The position numbers and the translations under genes are program-made. Below the pieces are notes generated by a model. The model worked only from the letters and a program-made list of their open reading frames with translations, had not been told where the DNA came from and did no database searches. Of a DNA stretch of 64,000 nt, positions 7,956 through 14,841 are shown piece after piece (position 1 is the first letter of the stretch; the number at the start of each line of letters is the position of its first letter). The DNA is taken from the NCBI RefSeq assembly GCF_016865255.1, contig NZ_CP033381.1, positions 2,046,001-2,110,000 on the forward strand, given 5' to 3'. Origin of the DNA: Methylomonas sp. LW13. GTDB lineage: Bacteria > Pseudomonadota > Gammaproteobacteria > Methylococcales > Methylomonadaceae.

Positions 7956-9005
7956 CTAGTCCTGCCGGTTTGGGCCGCAGCCGATCAGGGCTTCGCTGTT
8001 TAAATCCCAGAGCAGTTGCTCTGCGTCGCCGGCTTTAAGCCGCAACCGGCCACTGTCGTCAGTCTTGCCGATGGCCGCGCAAGCGATGCCGCGCAGGCTA
8101 AACAGTTCGATCACGTCGCCGGTGTCATGGGTATCGACGCTCAGCACGAAGCCGTAGCTGGGAAAGCAGCGCAACCATCTTGCCAAATCGATGTGGCTTG
8201 GACGCGGTATGGCGTTAATATCGATCACGCCGCCCAAACCGGAGCACTCCAACAGCATCAATAAGGTGCCGATTACGCCGGCATTGCTGATGTCCTTGGC
8301 GGCATCGCATAGGCCGGTTTCGGCCAGTGTTGGCAGGATTTCCAAATCTTGGCGTAGACGTTCCGGTGGCGCGCCGGTGCTGGCGTCCCACCACAAATAG
8401 GGTTCGCGAAAATGGCCGCGCAAATCGATGGCTGCCAGCAGTTGTTGTTCCGGTTTGGCGGCGAAACTGCTCAACAGTTTTTGCGCCCGACCCAGGATAG
8501 CTACCGATAATTGCGGGCGGTCGTTACGCAAATTGCTGTGGCCGCCAACCACCGGTACGCCGTAAACTTGCGCGGCAGTGGCCAGGCCTTCCAGTATCGG
8601 CTTGGCTTGGCCAGCACCTTCGCTCCAGATCGCATCGACCACCGCGATTGGCCGGCCGCCCATCGCGTAAATGTCGCTGACGTTGACCATCACGCCGCAA
8701 TAGCCGGCAAACCAGGGTTGGCTGGCGACGAAGTCATTCAAATAGCCTTCGCTTGCCAGCAACAGGAAGCCGTCGCCGTCGGGGATGGCCGCGCAGTCAT
8801 CGCCCACGGGTACATCGTTCCCACGCTCCGCGTGGGAATGCAAGCTGAACCGCTCCGCGGTTCGGGACGCTGGAGCGTCCGGGGCTGGGTTCCCACGCTG
8901 AGCGTGGGAACCATAGAGTCTTCCCACCACCTCGGCGATGTCGCGCTTATGCGCCAGCCCCAAGCCTTGTTGGATGCTCTTGGTCAATTCAGTCAATGAA
9001 CTCAT
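7956..9005 (-). CDS. AIR-synthase-related protein (sll0787 family) with palindromic repeat insert
   Basis: The 349-residue protein is of the PurM/SelD-like AIR synthase superfamily, in the sll0787 subfamily of Nit1-type clusters (NitF in Pseudomonas). The ATP-binding motif VGDDCAAIPDGDGFLLLASEG and the later VVGGHSNLRN are visible. The ATG at 9005 overlaps the stop of the preceding acetyltransferase as ATGA. A longer open frame reaching 9479 is only the shadow of that gene. Residues about 31-64 are not part of the family fold: they are encoded by a four-hairpin palindromic element lying in frame between the first helix and the VGDD motif. The protein should still fold if this segment forms a surface loop. 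Substrate unknown. Confidence 0.87.
   Translation of the reverse strand: MSSLTELTKSIQQGLGLAHKRDIAEVVGRLYGSHAQRGNPAPDAPASRTAERFSLHSHAERGNDVPVGDDCAAIPDGDGFLLLASEGYLNDFVASQPWFAGYCGVMVNVSDIYAMGGRPIAVVDAIWSEGAGQAKPILEGLATAAQVYGVPVVGGHSNLRNDRPQLSVAILGRAQKLLSSFAAKPEQQLLAAIDLRGHFREPYLWWDASTGAPPERLRQDLEILPTLAETGLCDAAKDISNAGVIGTLLMLLECSGLGGVIDINAIPRPSHIDLARWLRCFPSYGFVLSVDTHDTGDVIELFSLRGIACAAIGKTDDSGRLRLKAGDAEQLLWDLNSEALIGCGPNRQD
8816..8912. repeat. Four-hairpin palindromic repeat inside a coding gene
   Basis: Four hairpins follow one another without a break: TTCCCACGC/GCGTGGGAA (8818-8838), GAACCGC/GCGGTTC (8847-8863), GGACGC/GCGTCC (8865-8880) and GGTTCCCACGC/GCGTGGGAACC (8888-8912). Loops are 3-4 bases. 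The element is REP-like and shares its TTCCCACG stem with the hairpins at 59569-59590 and 61486-61507. It is read in frame as part of the AIR-synthase-like protein. Confidence 0.9.
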
Positions 9006-9544
9006 GCCGCGATCCGACTGGTCGTTACAAAACCGATAGCGCCGTCGGCATAAGGCGGATACCAAGCCAGGTCCGCTTGCATCAGATAATGCGGCCGCCC
9101 GTGCATCGCGATTTCCTGCAAGGTTTTCCAGTGCAGTCGGCGGAACAGCAATTGGTTGCGGCTTTGCACCTGCGCCAGAAAGCGGGTGCAACCCTGGGCG
9201 TGGGCGCTGGTGACCGCCAGTTTGATTAAAGCGGCGCCCAGACTGCCTTGTTTGCGGTAGTCCTGATCCACCGCCAACCTCGATCCCCACCACACGCCGG
9301 GTTGTTCCTGATGAATACGCACAGTGCCGACAACGCGATCCGGCAGGCCGGCGACGCAGGCGATGGCGACGATAGGGGTGGCGATGTGGTCGATGTCGTC
9401 CAGATCGTCGCCGGCAAAAATACCTTGCTCCTCGCAAAACACCGCCTGGCGCAGCGACCGCATTTGTTTGCGTTCCCAATCCTCGGTGACGAATTTGATC
9501 AGGTAAGCGTTGGCAAAATACGGTTTAAAGTCGTTGCTCCACAT
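9002..9544 (-). CDS. MSMEG_0567-family GNAT N-acetyltransferase (nitrilase cluster)
   Basis: The 180-residue protein is a GNAT acetyltransferase. The core runs from FVTEDWERKQMRSLRQAVFCEEQGIF through the DQDYRKQGSLGAALIKLAV segment, whose RKQGSLG is the acetyl-CoA pyrophosphate loop. It matches the MSMEG_0567-like acetyltransferase of Nit1 clusters (NitE). The ATG at 9544 has a GAGG five bases upstream and lies just after the radical SAM stop; an ATG at 9556 would add four residues. The stop overlaps the next gene as ATGA. In some bacteria this domain is fused to the AIR-synthase-like protein, whereas here they are two coupled genes. Acyl acceptor unknown. Confidence 0.86.
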   Translation of the reverse strand: MWSNDFKPYFANAYLIKFVTEDWERKQMRSLRQAVFCEEQGIFAGDDLDDIDHIATPIVAIACVAGLPDRVVGTVRIHQEQPGVWWGSRLAVDQDYRKQGSLGAALIKLAVTSAHAQGCTRFLAQVQSRNQLLFRRLHWKTLQEIAMHGRPHYLMQADLAWYPPYADGAIGFVTTSRIAA

Positions 9545-9545
9545 C

Positions 9546-10658
9546 TCACACCTCATAACTGGCCAGTGCCGAGCAGGCTGCGCATTTGGCGCAACCGGCT
9601 TTCATGTCTAGGGATAGCAGGTTTGCTTGCTTCAGCATCGCACCCAGTTGCGGCAGGATTTTCGCCATAAAGGCAGGCGTCGGTGCCGGATGGTTTGCCA
9701 AGGGGGTGCCGCTAATCGGCACGAAAGGCACCACGAACGGGTAAACGCCTTTGGCGATCAACTGCTCGGAAATCGACAGAATCGCTTCCGGCGTATCGCC
9801 CAAGCCCGCCAGAATATAGGTACTTACCTGGCCGCGACCGAACACCGCCACCGCGGCGTCGAACGCATCCATGTAACGGTCCAGCGGCACGCTGGCCTTG
9901 CCGGGCATGATGCGTTCACGCACTGCCGGCGTCACCGCTTCCAGATGCATGCCCAAACTATCGATGCCGCAAGCCTTCATGCGCTCAAACCAGATGTCGT
10001 CATCCGGCGGCTCGCATTGGCCTTGAATCGGCAGATCGACGACTGCCTTAACGGCTTCGGCACTCTCGCAGAGCAATGCCGCGCCTCTGTCGGTGAGATT
10101 CGGCGTGCCGGTGGTCATGACCATGTGTTTGACCTGATCCAGTTCGACCGCGGCTTTCGCGACCTCGGCCAATTGTTCAGGCGTTTTACGCAAGATAGTT
10201 TTGCCCGCCGCCAGCGACTGGCCGATGGCACAGAACTGGCAGGATGTTTTGCGGTTGCCGTATCGAATACAGGATTGCAGTAGTGTGGTCGCCAACACAT
10301 CGGACGAATGCAGCGTGGCGATCTGCGAATACGGAATGCCGTCGGCAGTCTGTAAACCGTAAAAACGTGGCTGGCGCGGGAATTGAACGTGGCTGACCAC
10401 AGCGCCATCGCGGCGAATCTCGCTGATACCGTTGACATCGGGCCGACTGGCGATGAACGGCGATTCGCAAGCCGACACGGTGGCGATCGGTATCATCACG
10501 GTTCGGCCGGCCAAGTTAATGGCTTTGTGATCGGAAGGCCCTGCACCGCCACGCCGTCCTGTGATGCCGACTTCGCTGCCTTCCAGGCGTAAGCCTAAGG
10601 ATTGCAAATCGGCGATCAGCTCTGCCACGCCGACTTTAGTGTGTGCTGATAGCGTCAT
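9546..10658 (-). CDS. MSMEG_0568-family radical SAM protein (nitrilase cluster)
   Basis: The 370-residue protein is the radical SAM member of Nit1-type clusters (NitD). The cluster-binding cysteines are C130, C140 and C143, a CX9CX2C spacing instead of the usual CX3CX2C, followed by AIGQS. A second cysteine group near the C-terminus, C356, C359 and C362 (GCAKCAACS), could bind an auxiliary iron-sulfur cluster. The start overlaps the nitrilase gene by 23 bases, so the two are translationally coupled. The reaction is unknown. From its neighbours it should act on a product or precursor linked to the nitrilase step. Confidence 0.9.
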   Translation of the reverse strand: MTLSAHTKVGVAELIADLQSLGLRLEGSEVGITGRRGGAGPSDHKAINLAGRTVMIPIATVSACESPFIASRPDVNGISEIRRDGAVVSHVQFPRQPRFYGLQTADGIPYSQIATLHSSDVLATTLLQSCIRYGNRKTSCQFCAIGQSLAAGKTILRKTPEQLAEVAKAAVELDQVKHMVMTTGTPNLTDRGAALLCESAEAVKAVVDLPIQGQCEPPDDDIWFERMKACGIDSLGMHLEAVTPAVRERIMPGKASVPLDRYMDAFDAAVAVFGRGQVSTYILAGLGDTPEAILSISEQLIAKGVYPFVVPFVPISGTPLANHPAPTPAFMAKILPQLGAMLKQANLLSLDMKAGCAKCAACSALASYEV

Positions 10659-11631
10659 CGCGGTCGCTCTCTTGGATGGGTTGAGACGAAACGGCTGGCA
10701 GGTCGCTGAACATCGGTACCGCCGGCCTGTCGGCTATGCGCAAACTAAGTAGTTCAGGACGGGCGTAATGGCCGACCGAATCCATCATCCGTTTACGTTT
10801 GGTGATTAAATTCATATCCAGATCGGCGATCAGCATGCCTTCGCCTTCGCGTAACGGTTCGACCACATGCTGGCCTTCCGGCGAAATGATGGCGGTACAG
10901 CAACCGCCGCGCAGGGCTTTTTGCAGGGTTGGCTCGGTAGTGACCGCGTCGATTTGCTCATCGTTGAGCCAGCCGGTGGCGTTGATGACAAAGCAACCGG
11001 ATTCCAGCGCATGGTGGCGCATCGTTACTTCAATTTGCTCGGCAAAAATGGGCCCGACCAGGGAGCCGGGAAACTGGCTGCAATGGATTTGTTCGTGCTG
11101 GGCCATCAAGGCATAGCGAGCCAGCGGGTTGTAATGTTCCCAGCAGGCCAGCGCGCCGATACGGCCGATGCTGGTTTCGATGACTTTCAGACCCGCGCCG
11201 TCGCCTTGGCCCCAGACCATGCGTTCGTGGTAGGTCGGGGTGATCTTGCGGCGTTTCAGCGCCAGACGGCCGGTTTCGTCGAATATCAATTGAGTGTTGT
11301 ACAGGCTGCCGTGGTCGCGCTCGTTGACGCCTAATACCACCACTACGCCGTGCGCCTTGGCTTGTGCGGCAACGGCATCGGTAACAGGTCCCGGCACCGT
11401 CGGCGCGTAATCGTAAAGCTTCAAATGCTCTCGGCCCTGGCTGACCGGTGGCAGCACGAAGGAAAAGTAGGGGTAATAAGGCACGAAGGTTTCCGGGAAC
11501 ACCACGATTTGCGCGCCTTTCGCGGCGGCGTCGCTGATGGCCTGGCAAACCTTGTCGCCGGTGGCGGTGGCGGATTCGAACACCGGCGCAATCTGTACCG
11601 CCGCCGCTCTGACGATGTTGGGATTGGTCAC
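10636..11631 (-). CDS. Nit1-type nitrilase (sll0784 family)
   Basis: The 331-residue protein has the complete nitrilase triad: E47 in [13 protein letters not shown]129 in [12 protein letters not shown] and C163 in [13 protein letters not shown]. Nitrilases hydrolyse nitriles to acids and ammonia, and the Nit1 subfamily is tied to a conserved gene cluster needed for growth on cyanide in Pseudomonas fluorescens NCIMB 11764. Translation starts at GTG (11631), with AGGAGA a few bases upstream. It is the second gene of the operon, separated from the first by an intergenic palindrome. The physiological substrate here, cyanide or an organic nitrile, is not given by sequence. Confidence 0.92.
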   Translation of the reverse strand: MTNPNIVRAAAVQIAPVFESATATGDKVCQAISDAAAKGAQIVVFPETFVPYYPYFSFVLPPVSQGREHLKLYDYAPTVPGPVTDAVAAQAKAHGVVVVLGVNERDHGSLYNTQLIFDETGRLALKRRKITPTYHERMVWGQGDGAGLKVIETSIGRIGALACWEHYNPLARYALMAQHEQIHCSQFPGSLVGPIFAEQIEVTMRHHALESGCFVINATGWLNDEQIDAVTTEPTLQKALRGGCCTAIISPEGQHVVEPLREGEGMLIADLDMNLITKRKRMMDSVGHYARPELLSLRIADRPAVPMFSDLPAVSSQPIQESDRDDAISTH

Positions 11632-11666
11632 TTTTTTCTCCTGTGGATGATCAACAAGCTCAAAAC

Positions 11667-11738
11667 GTAGGTTGGGCTGAATGCAATGAAGCCCAACAAT
11701 TTGATTTTGTTGGGTTACGCTACGCTAACCCAACCTAC
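11667..11738. repeat. Intergenic inverted repeat between first two nitrilase-cluster genes
   Basis: GTAGGTTGGG (11667-11676) and CCCAACCTAC (11729-11738) are perfect inverted arms. Between them lie GCCCAACA and TGTTGGGT copies of the same core, so the element can fold several ways. It resembles the short GTAGGTTGGGTTAGCG-type repeat scattered in many bacterial genomes. It sits in the 155-base space between the MSMEG_0572-like gene and the nitrilase gene and may affect message processing or stability. Confidence 0.75.
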
Positions 11739-11786
11739 ATTTTGATTTTTACGACGCCCTCTCGATGAAGGGTTCGGCGTTACGGT

Positions 11787-12269
11787 TTATAAAGTCCAGG
11801 TATCCAGGATGAAGGCGTTGTCGCGCTGGTGCAGTAACACGATGTCTAACACATCCAATGGGCTGATCGGACGAATGCCCGGCAATAGGCTGGGCTCGCC
11901 ATGGCCGTACAAAGCTTGCAGCGCAAAGCGGCAGGCATAGACTTTGCCGCCTTCCTCGATGAATTTGGCAATCTGATTAGCGTAGTTTTGGTGGCCGGGA
12001 AATGATTCGTCGCCCAAACGCGGAAAGCCACGTTGCAGACCTAAGGTGACTCCCGGACCATACAGCAGAATGGAGGTTTCGAAGCCTTTGCGTTGCAAAC
12101 GGGTTGCTTGTAGCAGATTGACGAAGCCAATTGATCCTTCAAAAGCGACGGTATGGAATTTGACCAAAGCTTTCTGGCCTGGCTCGGCTTTGACGTCTTC
12201 AAATACTTTTTCTTCGAAATCGACAAAACAATCGCCTTTTTGATGTGCCGGTGAGGTGACTGCGGGCAT
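11787..12269 (-). CDS. MSMEG_0572-family protein (first gene of nitrilase cluster)
   Basis: The 160-residue protein beginning [20 protein letters not shown] matches the conserved protein that opens Nit1-type clusters (NitB in Pseudomonas). The ATG at 12269 has AGGAGA about 7 bases upstream; a longer frame reaching 12392 lacks such a site and has no family-like sequence in its first 41 residues. The middle part ([31 protein letters not shown] is its key segment in meaning: a cysteine, C-terminal to GGKVYA, and a helix) recalls DsrE-like folds, but this is only a resemblance. It has no signal peptide. As the first gene it likely sits directly behind the operon promoter. Confidence 0.85.
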   Translation of the reverse strand: MPAVTSPAHQKGDCFVDFEEKVFEDVKAEPGQKALVKFHTVAFEGSIGFVNLLQATRLQRKGFETSILLYGPGVTLGLQRGFPRLGDESFPGHQNYANQIAKFIEEGGKVYACRFALQALYGHGEPSLLPGIRPISPLDVLDIVLLHQRDNAFILDTWTL

Positions 12270-12422
12270 GAAGTTCTCCTGGATGTTAGTAAAAAATGCC
12301 CTGCATCGGCGGGATGGATGCAGGGAAGTATTTTTGGCCGCCAGCGTTGTCTGGTCGACGGTGAATACTTTACTAACCTCGGAAAAAGCCAAACAGATTC
12401 AGTTACTCGCCTAATTTTTAAG

Positions 12423-12449
12423 TACAGATTTAGTGAAATGAAATCTGTA
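12423..12449. promoter_or_regulatory. Inverted repeat upstream of the nitrilase operon, candidate operator
   Basis: TACAGATTT (12423-12431) and AAATCTGTA (12441-12449) are perfect 9-base arms with a 9-base spacer. The site lies 154-180 bases upstream of the first gene of the nitrilase operon, within a 358-base gene-free stretch (12270-12627). No clear sigma-54 promoter or NtrC consensus site was seen around it. Binding by a dimeric activator or repressor is an inference from symmetry and position. Confidence 0.45.
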
Positions 12450-12627
12450 TGGCTTGAAAAAGCGCATAACTGTTATGGTGGCATTTCGCCAAATCATTCA
12501 ATTTGCGAGCGAGCCAATCAACTCAGATCATATTTTTAGATCACTAACACCGGATCAGGCTGTCTAATTGGAAATGCGGCCAGGGGCAGCGGCGCGAAGC
12601 CTGTCACTTTGCTGTTCTGCGCAAATA

Positions 12628-13152
12628 TCAGTTAGCTGCCGGCGGAAGCGCCGGATTGCCGGTTCTCTTCGCGGTAAACTCAACAGGCACATGTGCCGAA
12701 TAACCGCCTTCGGTTTGCATCACAAATTTAATTTCATCGCCGGCTATTTTGCCTTGATACCGATGGATAGCCTGTTGTGTGGGGCCTGATCCCAGCGATT
12801 CCGAGGTTTTGGTGATAAAACGCAAGGTGCCTCCGGCGATCTCGCCTTCCAAAATGCCGTTTGGGCTGCCGGTAAATGTAGCGCTGCCATATAGCTGCGT
12901 ATCGCTACCGGCGAAATCGAATCGCTCTTGATAATTAGCGTTCGGCCAGTCATAGCTGACTTGGGCTTGCCATAATCCGTTGATTGCCGGCCGCTGTTCT
13001 GCGCCGCTTAACAGATCTATTAGATTCCGGGTGGCGTTGGTAAACGTCGAAAGGCCAATAACCAGCGTGCTGACCGCAATCAACAATGACAGCAGCGGGT
13101 GGTTTCTAATCCGGGTATTGATTCTGTCCAAGCGGGTTCTTGAGTCGTTCAT
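12628..13152 (-). CDS. Membrane-anchored hypothetical protein
   Basis: I do not recognise this 174-residue protein. Residues about 18-40 (HPLLSLLIAVSTLVIGLSTF) form one membrane helix. A C-terminal domain rich in beta-strand patterns follows, starting at INGLWQAQVSYDW and continuing with repeated short G-x-x-F/L strands, suggesting a small beta-barrel or lipocalin-like fold facing the periplasm. The layout (single helix, linker, then a domain opening with I-x-G-x-W) is similar to that of the protein at 23702-24214. The gene is separate from its neighbours, with 192 bases to the PepSY gene and 358 to the nitrilase operon. Function unknown. Confidence 0.6.
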   Translation of the reverse strand: MNDSRTRLDRINTRIRNHPLLSLLIAVSTLVIGLSTFTNATRNLIDLLSGAEQRPAINGLWQAQVSYDWPNANYQERFDFAGSDTQLYGSATFTGSPNGILEGEIAGGTLRFITKTSESLGSGPTQQAIHRYQGKIAGDEIKFVMQTEGGYSAHVPVEFTAKRTGNPALPPAAN

Positions 13153-13344
13153 GGTTTTAGTATCCGTAGCATTTTGGCGTTTCGGTAGAAGGGGACTACC
13201 CAGCGAGGTTAAACGTGCCGACAGAATAAGCGTTTTGGCTGACGTTTTCTAACGGTTATCGACTAAGCCGATCAGGCTTGGGGAGAGCTGATAAGGGATG
13301 GGTGGCTCCCGTCTGTTTGGAAACGACGGTATGCGTGGGTTGGC

Positions 13345-14841
13345 TTAATGAATAGCCAGCTTGCGCTTCGCACGCCGCCAGCCGATGACGATACCGCTCG
13401 CGCTAATCAACAAGCCGCCGGTGCTGAATACTATCAACACAATATCCCAGACCGGCCGATTGTTCAGTAAAGGCAGCCAGTCCCAACTGTGTAAAAAGGC
13501 AAATAGCCAGCGGCTGACGCGCCTACCGGCATCGAGTTTACTGAAGTGACCGGTGTAGGGGTCGAGATGCAGCCAGGTGCTGTCGGCGTCAGCAAATTCC
13601 AAACGCAGGATAGGCAAACGTTTGTCGATGTGCCCGGTCATGGTATGCGCGGCGCGGCTGTAGTAGTAAAAATCGTATTCGTTTAACACGCTTTGCCTGG
13701 CAATTTTATTCGGAGCCATGAGCCGTTCGGCTGCGGTTTGCAGGGCCGGCCACTCGAATTTCTCGAAAACCCGGCTATCAGTCTGCGCCGTCTGGATACG
13801 GCTGCGGCCCTGACCATCAAAAGCAATGTAAAAACCTTGGCAGTTCAGTACGCGCCATTCGATTTCCCGCGGCTGAAACCCGGTATTTTGAAAACGCGCC
13901 AAGGCTTCCGCTGCGGACAACGGGAAATACTGCGGCGAAATGTCTCCGCCCATGTAGGTCTGGAGCTTGGGTTTGGCGGCGGTGGAGTCGAATATTTTCC
14001 ACGGATTCATCGAAAATAAGCCACTGAGTATCCAAGTGAAGGCGATTACGCCAAAGCCCAATCCCAGCAGGTGATGCCACCGCATCCAGGCCTCGCGGTA
14101 TGGGGTTTTTGTGCCATGTTTGTAACGGCCCTGAAAACGCCAACGCAGTATGCCAACGATTAGGCCAAGCAAACTTAATACCGAACCGGCCAGCGCGGTG
14201 TAAATGACAATGTCCGCCGCGTAACGATCCAAAGCGCCGCCGCGAAACGGATATAGCCAATGAATCCAGGCGCCCAGCCAGTTCCAGGTGCGTTCGTGGC
14301 GAGTGGCATCGCGCACCACTTCGCCGGTAGTGTTGGAAATATAAAGCAGCGTGGCTTGCTCGTCGGCCATTTGCACGCGGTGCAGCGGCCGATGTTCGTC
14401 CAGCGCTTTGGAATGCGTCCAGGCGTCTTCGTCGATGCGATCCAGATAATAGCCGTCAGCCGTCGCCAGAAAGCTGCCGGCTGACGCTAAGGCCTGGGCC
14501 GGCGTCACCTGATCGACACGGTTCCCGGTTTCGGCATCCACGGCGATTTGGGTTTTGCCGTAAGCAAATACATAACGCGGCGCGCCGGCAACGCTGGTCA
14601 AGCGCACGCTATCGGGACTTTTGGCTTGAGCACTAGCTTCCAATGCTTGTGCAAGGTTGATGCGGCAGCGCTCAGCCGCCAAGCCAGGCAAGGCGCTCAG
14701 CTTTTCCTGTGGCGTCAGTTTGGGGTAGCCGACATACATCATCACGACGCCGGATACGAACCACATGGCCATGAAACAGCACAAGGCTATACCCAGCCAA
14801 CGGTGAACCAGATATAGATTGCGCTTTAGCCCGTTGAGCAT
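13345..14841 (-). CDS. PepSY-associated TM protein, siderophore-iron reductase-like
   Basis: The 498-residue inner-membrane protein has a first membrane helix right at the N-terminus (WLGIALCCFMAMWFVSG), two to three central helices around residues 200-280, and a last one near residues 455-480. Periplasmic PepSY regions lie between them. This is the PiuB/PepSY_TM family commonly encoded beside TonB-dependent iron receptors, where it is thought to help reduce or release iron in the periplasm. Its ATG shares one base with the receptor stop (TAATG), so the two are coupled. The N-terminal LVHRWLGIALC and the later RWHHLLGLGFG motifs, with paired histidines, could bind haem. Confidence 0.85.
   Translation of the reverse strand: MLNGLKRNLYLVHRWLGIALCCFMAMWFVSGVVMMYVGYPKLTPQEKLSALPGLAAERCRINLAQALEASAQAKSPDSVRLTSVAGAPRYVFAYGKTQIAVDAETGNRVDQVTPAQALASAGSFLATADGYYLDRIDEDAWTHSKALDEHRPLHRVQMADEQATLLYISNTTGEVVRDATRHERTWNWLGAWIHWLYPFRGGALDRYAADIVIYTALAGSVLSLLGLIVGILRWRFQGRYKHGTKTPYREAWMRWHHLLGLGFGVIAFTWILSGLFSMNPWKIFDSTAAKPKLQTYMGGDISPQYFPLSAAEALARFQNTGFQPREIEWRVLNCQGFYIAFDGQGRSRIQTAQTDSRVFEKFEWPALQTAAERLMAPNKIARQSVLNEYDFYYYSRAAHTMTGHIDKRLPILRLEFADADSTWLHLDPYTGHFSKLDAGRRVSRWLFAFLHSWDWLPLLNNRPVWDIVLIVFSTGGLLISASGIVIGWRRAKRKLAIH

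Noticed and set aside
9006..9479. N-terminal extension of the AIR-synthase-like gene
   Set aside because: The frame is open to 9479, but the translation is arginine- and proline-rich, lies fully over the acetyltransferase gene and has no family match. The ATGA overlap at 9005 is the natural start.
12290..12540. Sigma-54/NtrC promoter for the nitrilase operon
   Set aside because: I looked for GG-N10-GC and TGGCAC-N5-TTGC on the minus strand and found no convincing match.
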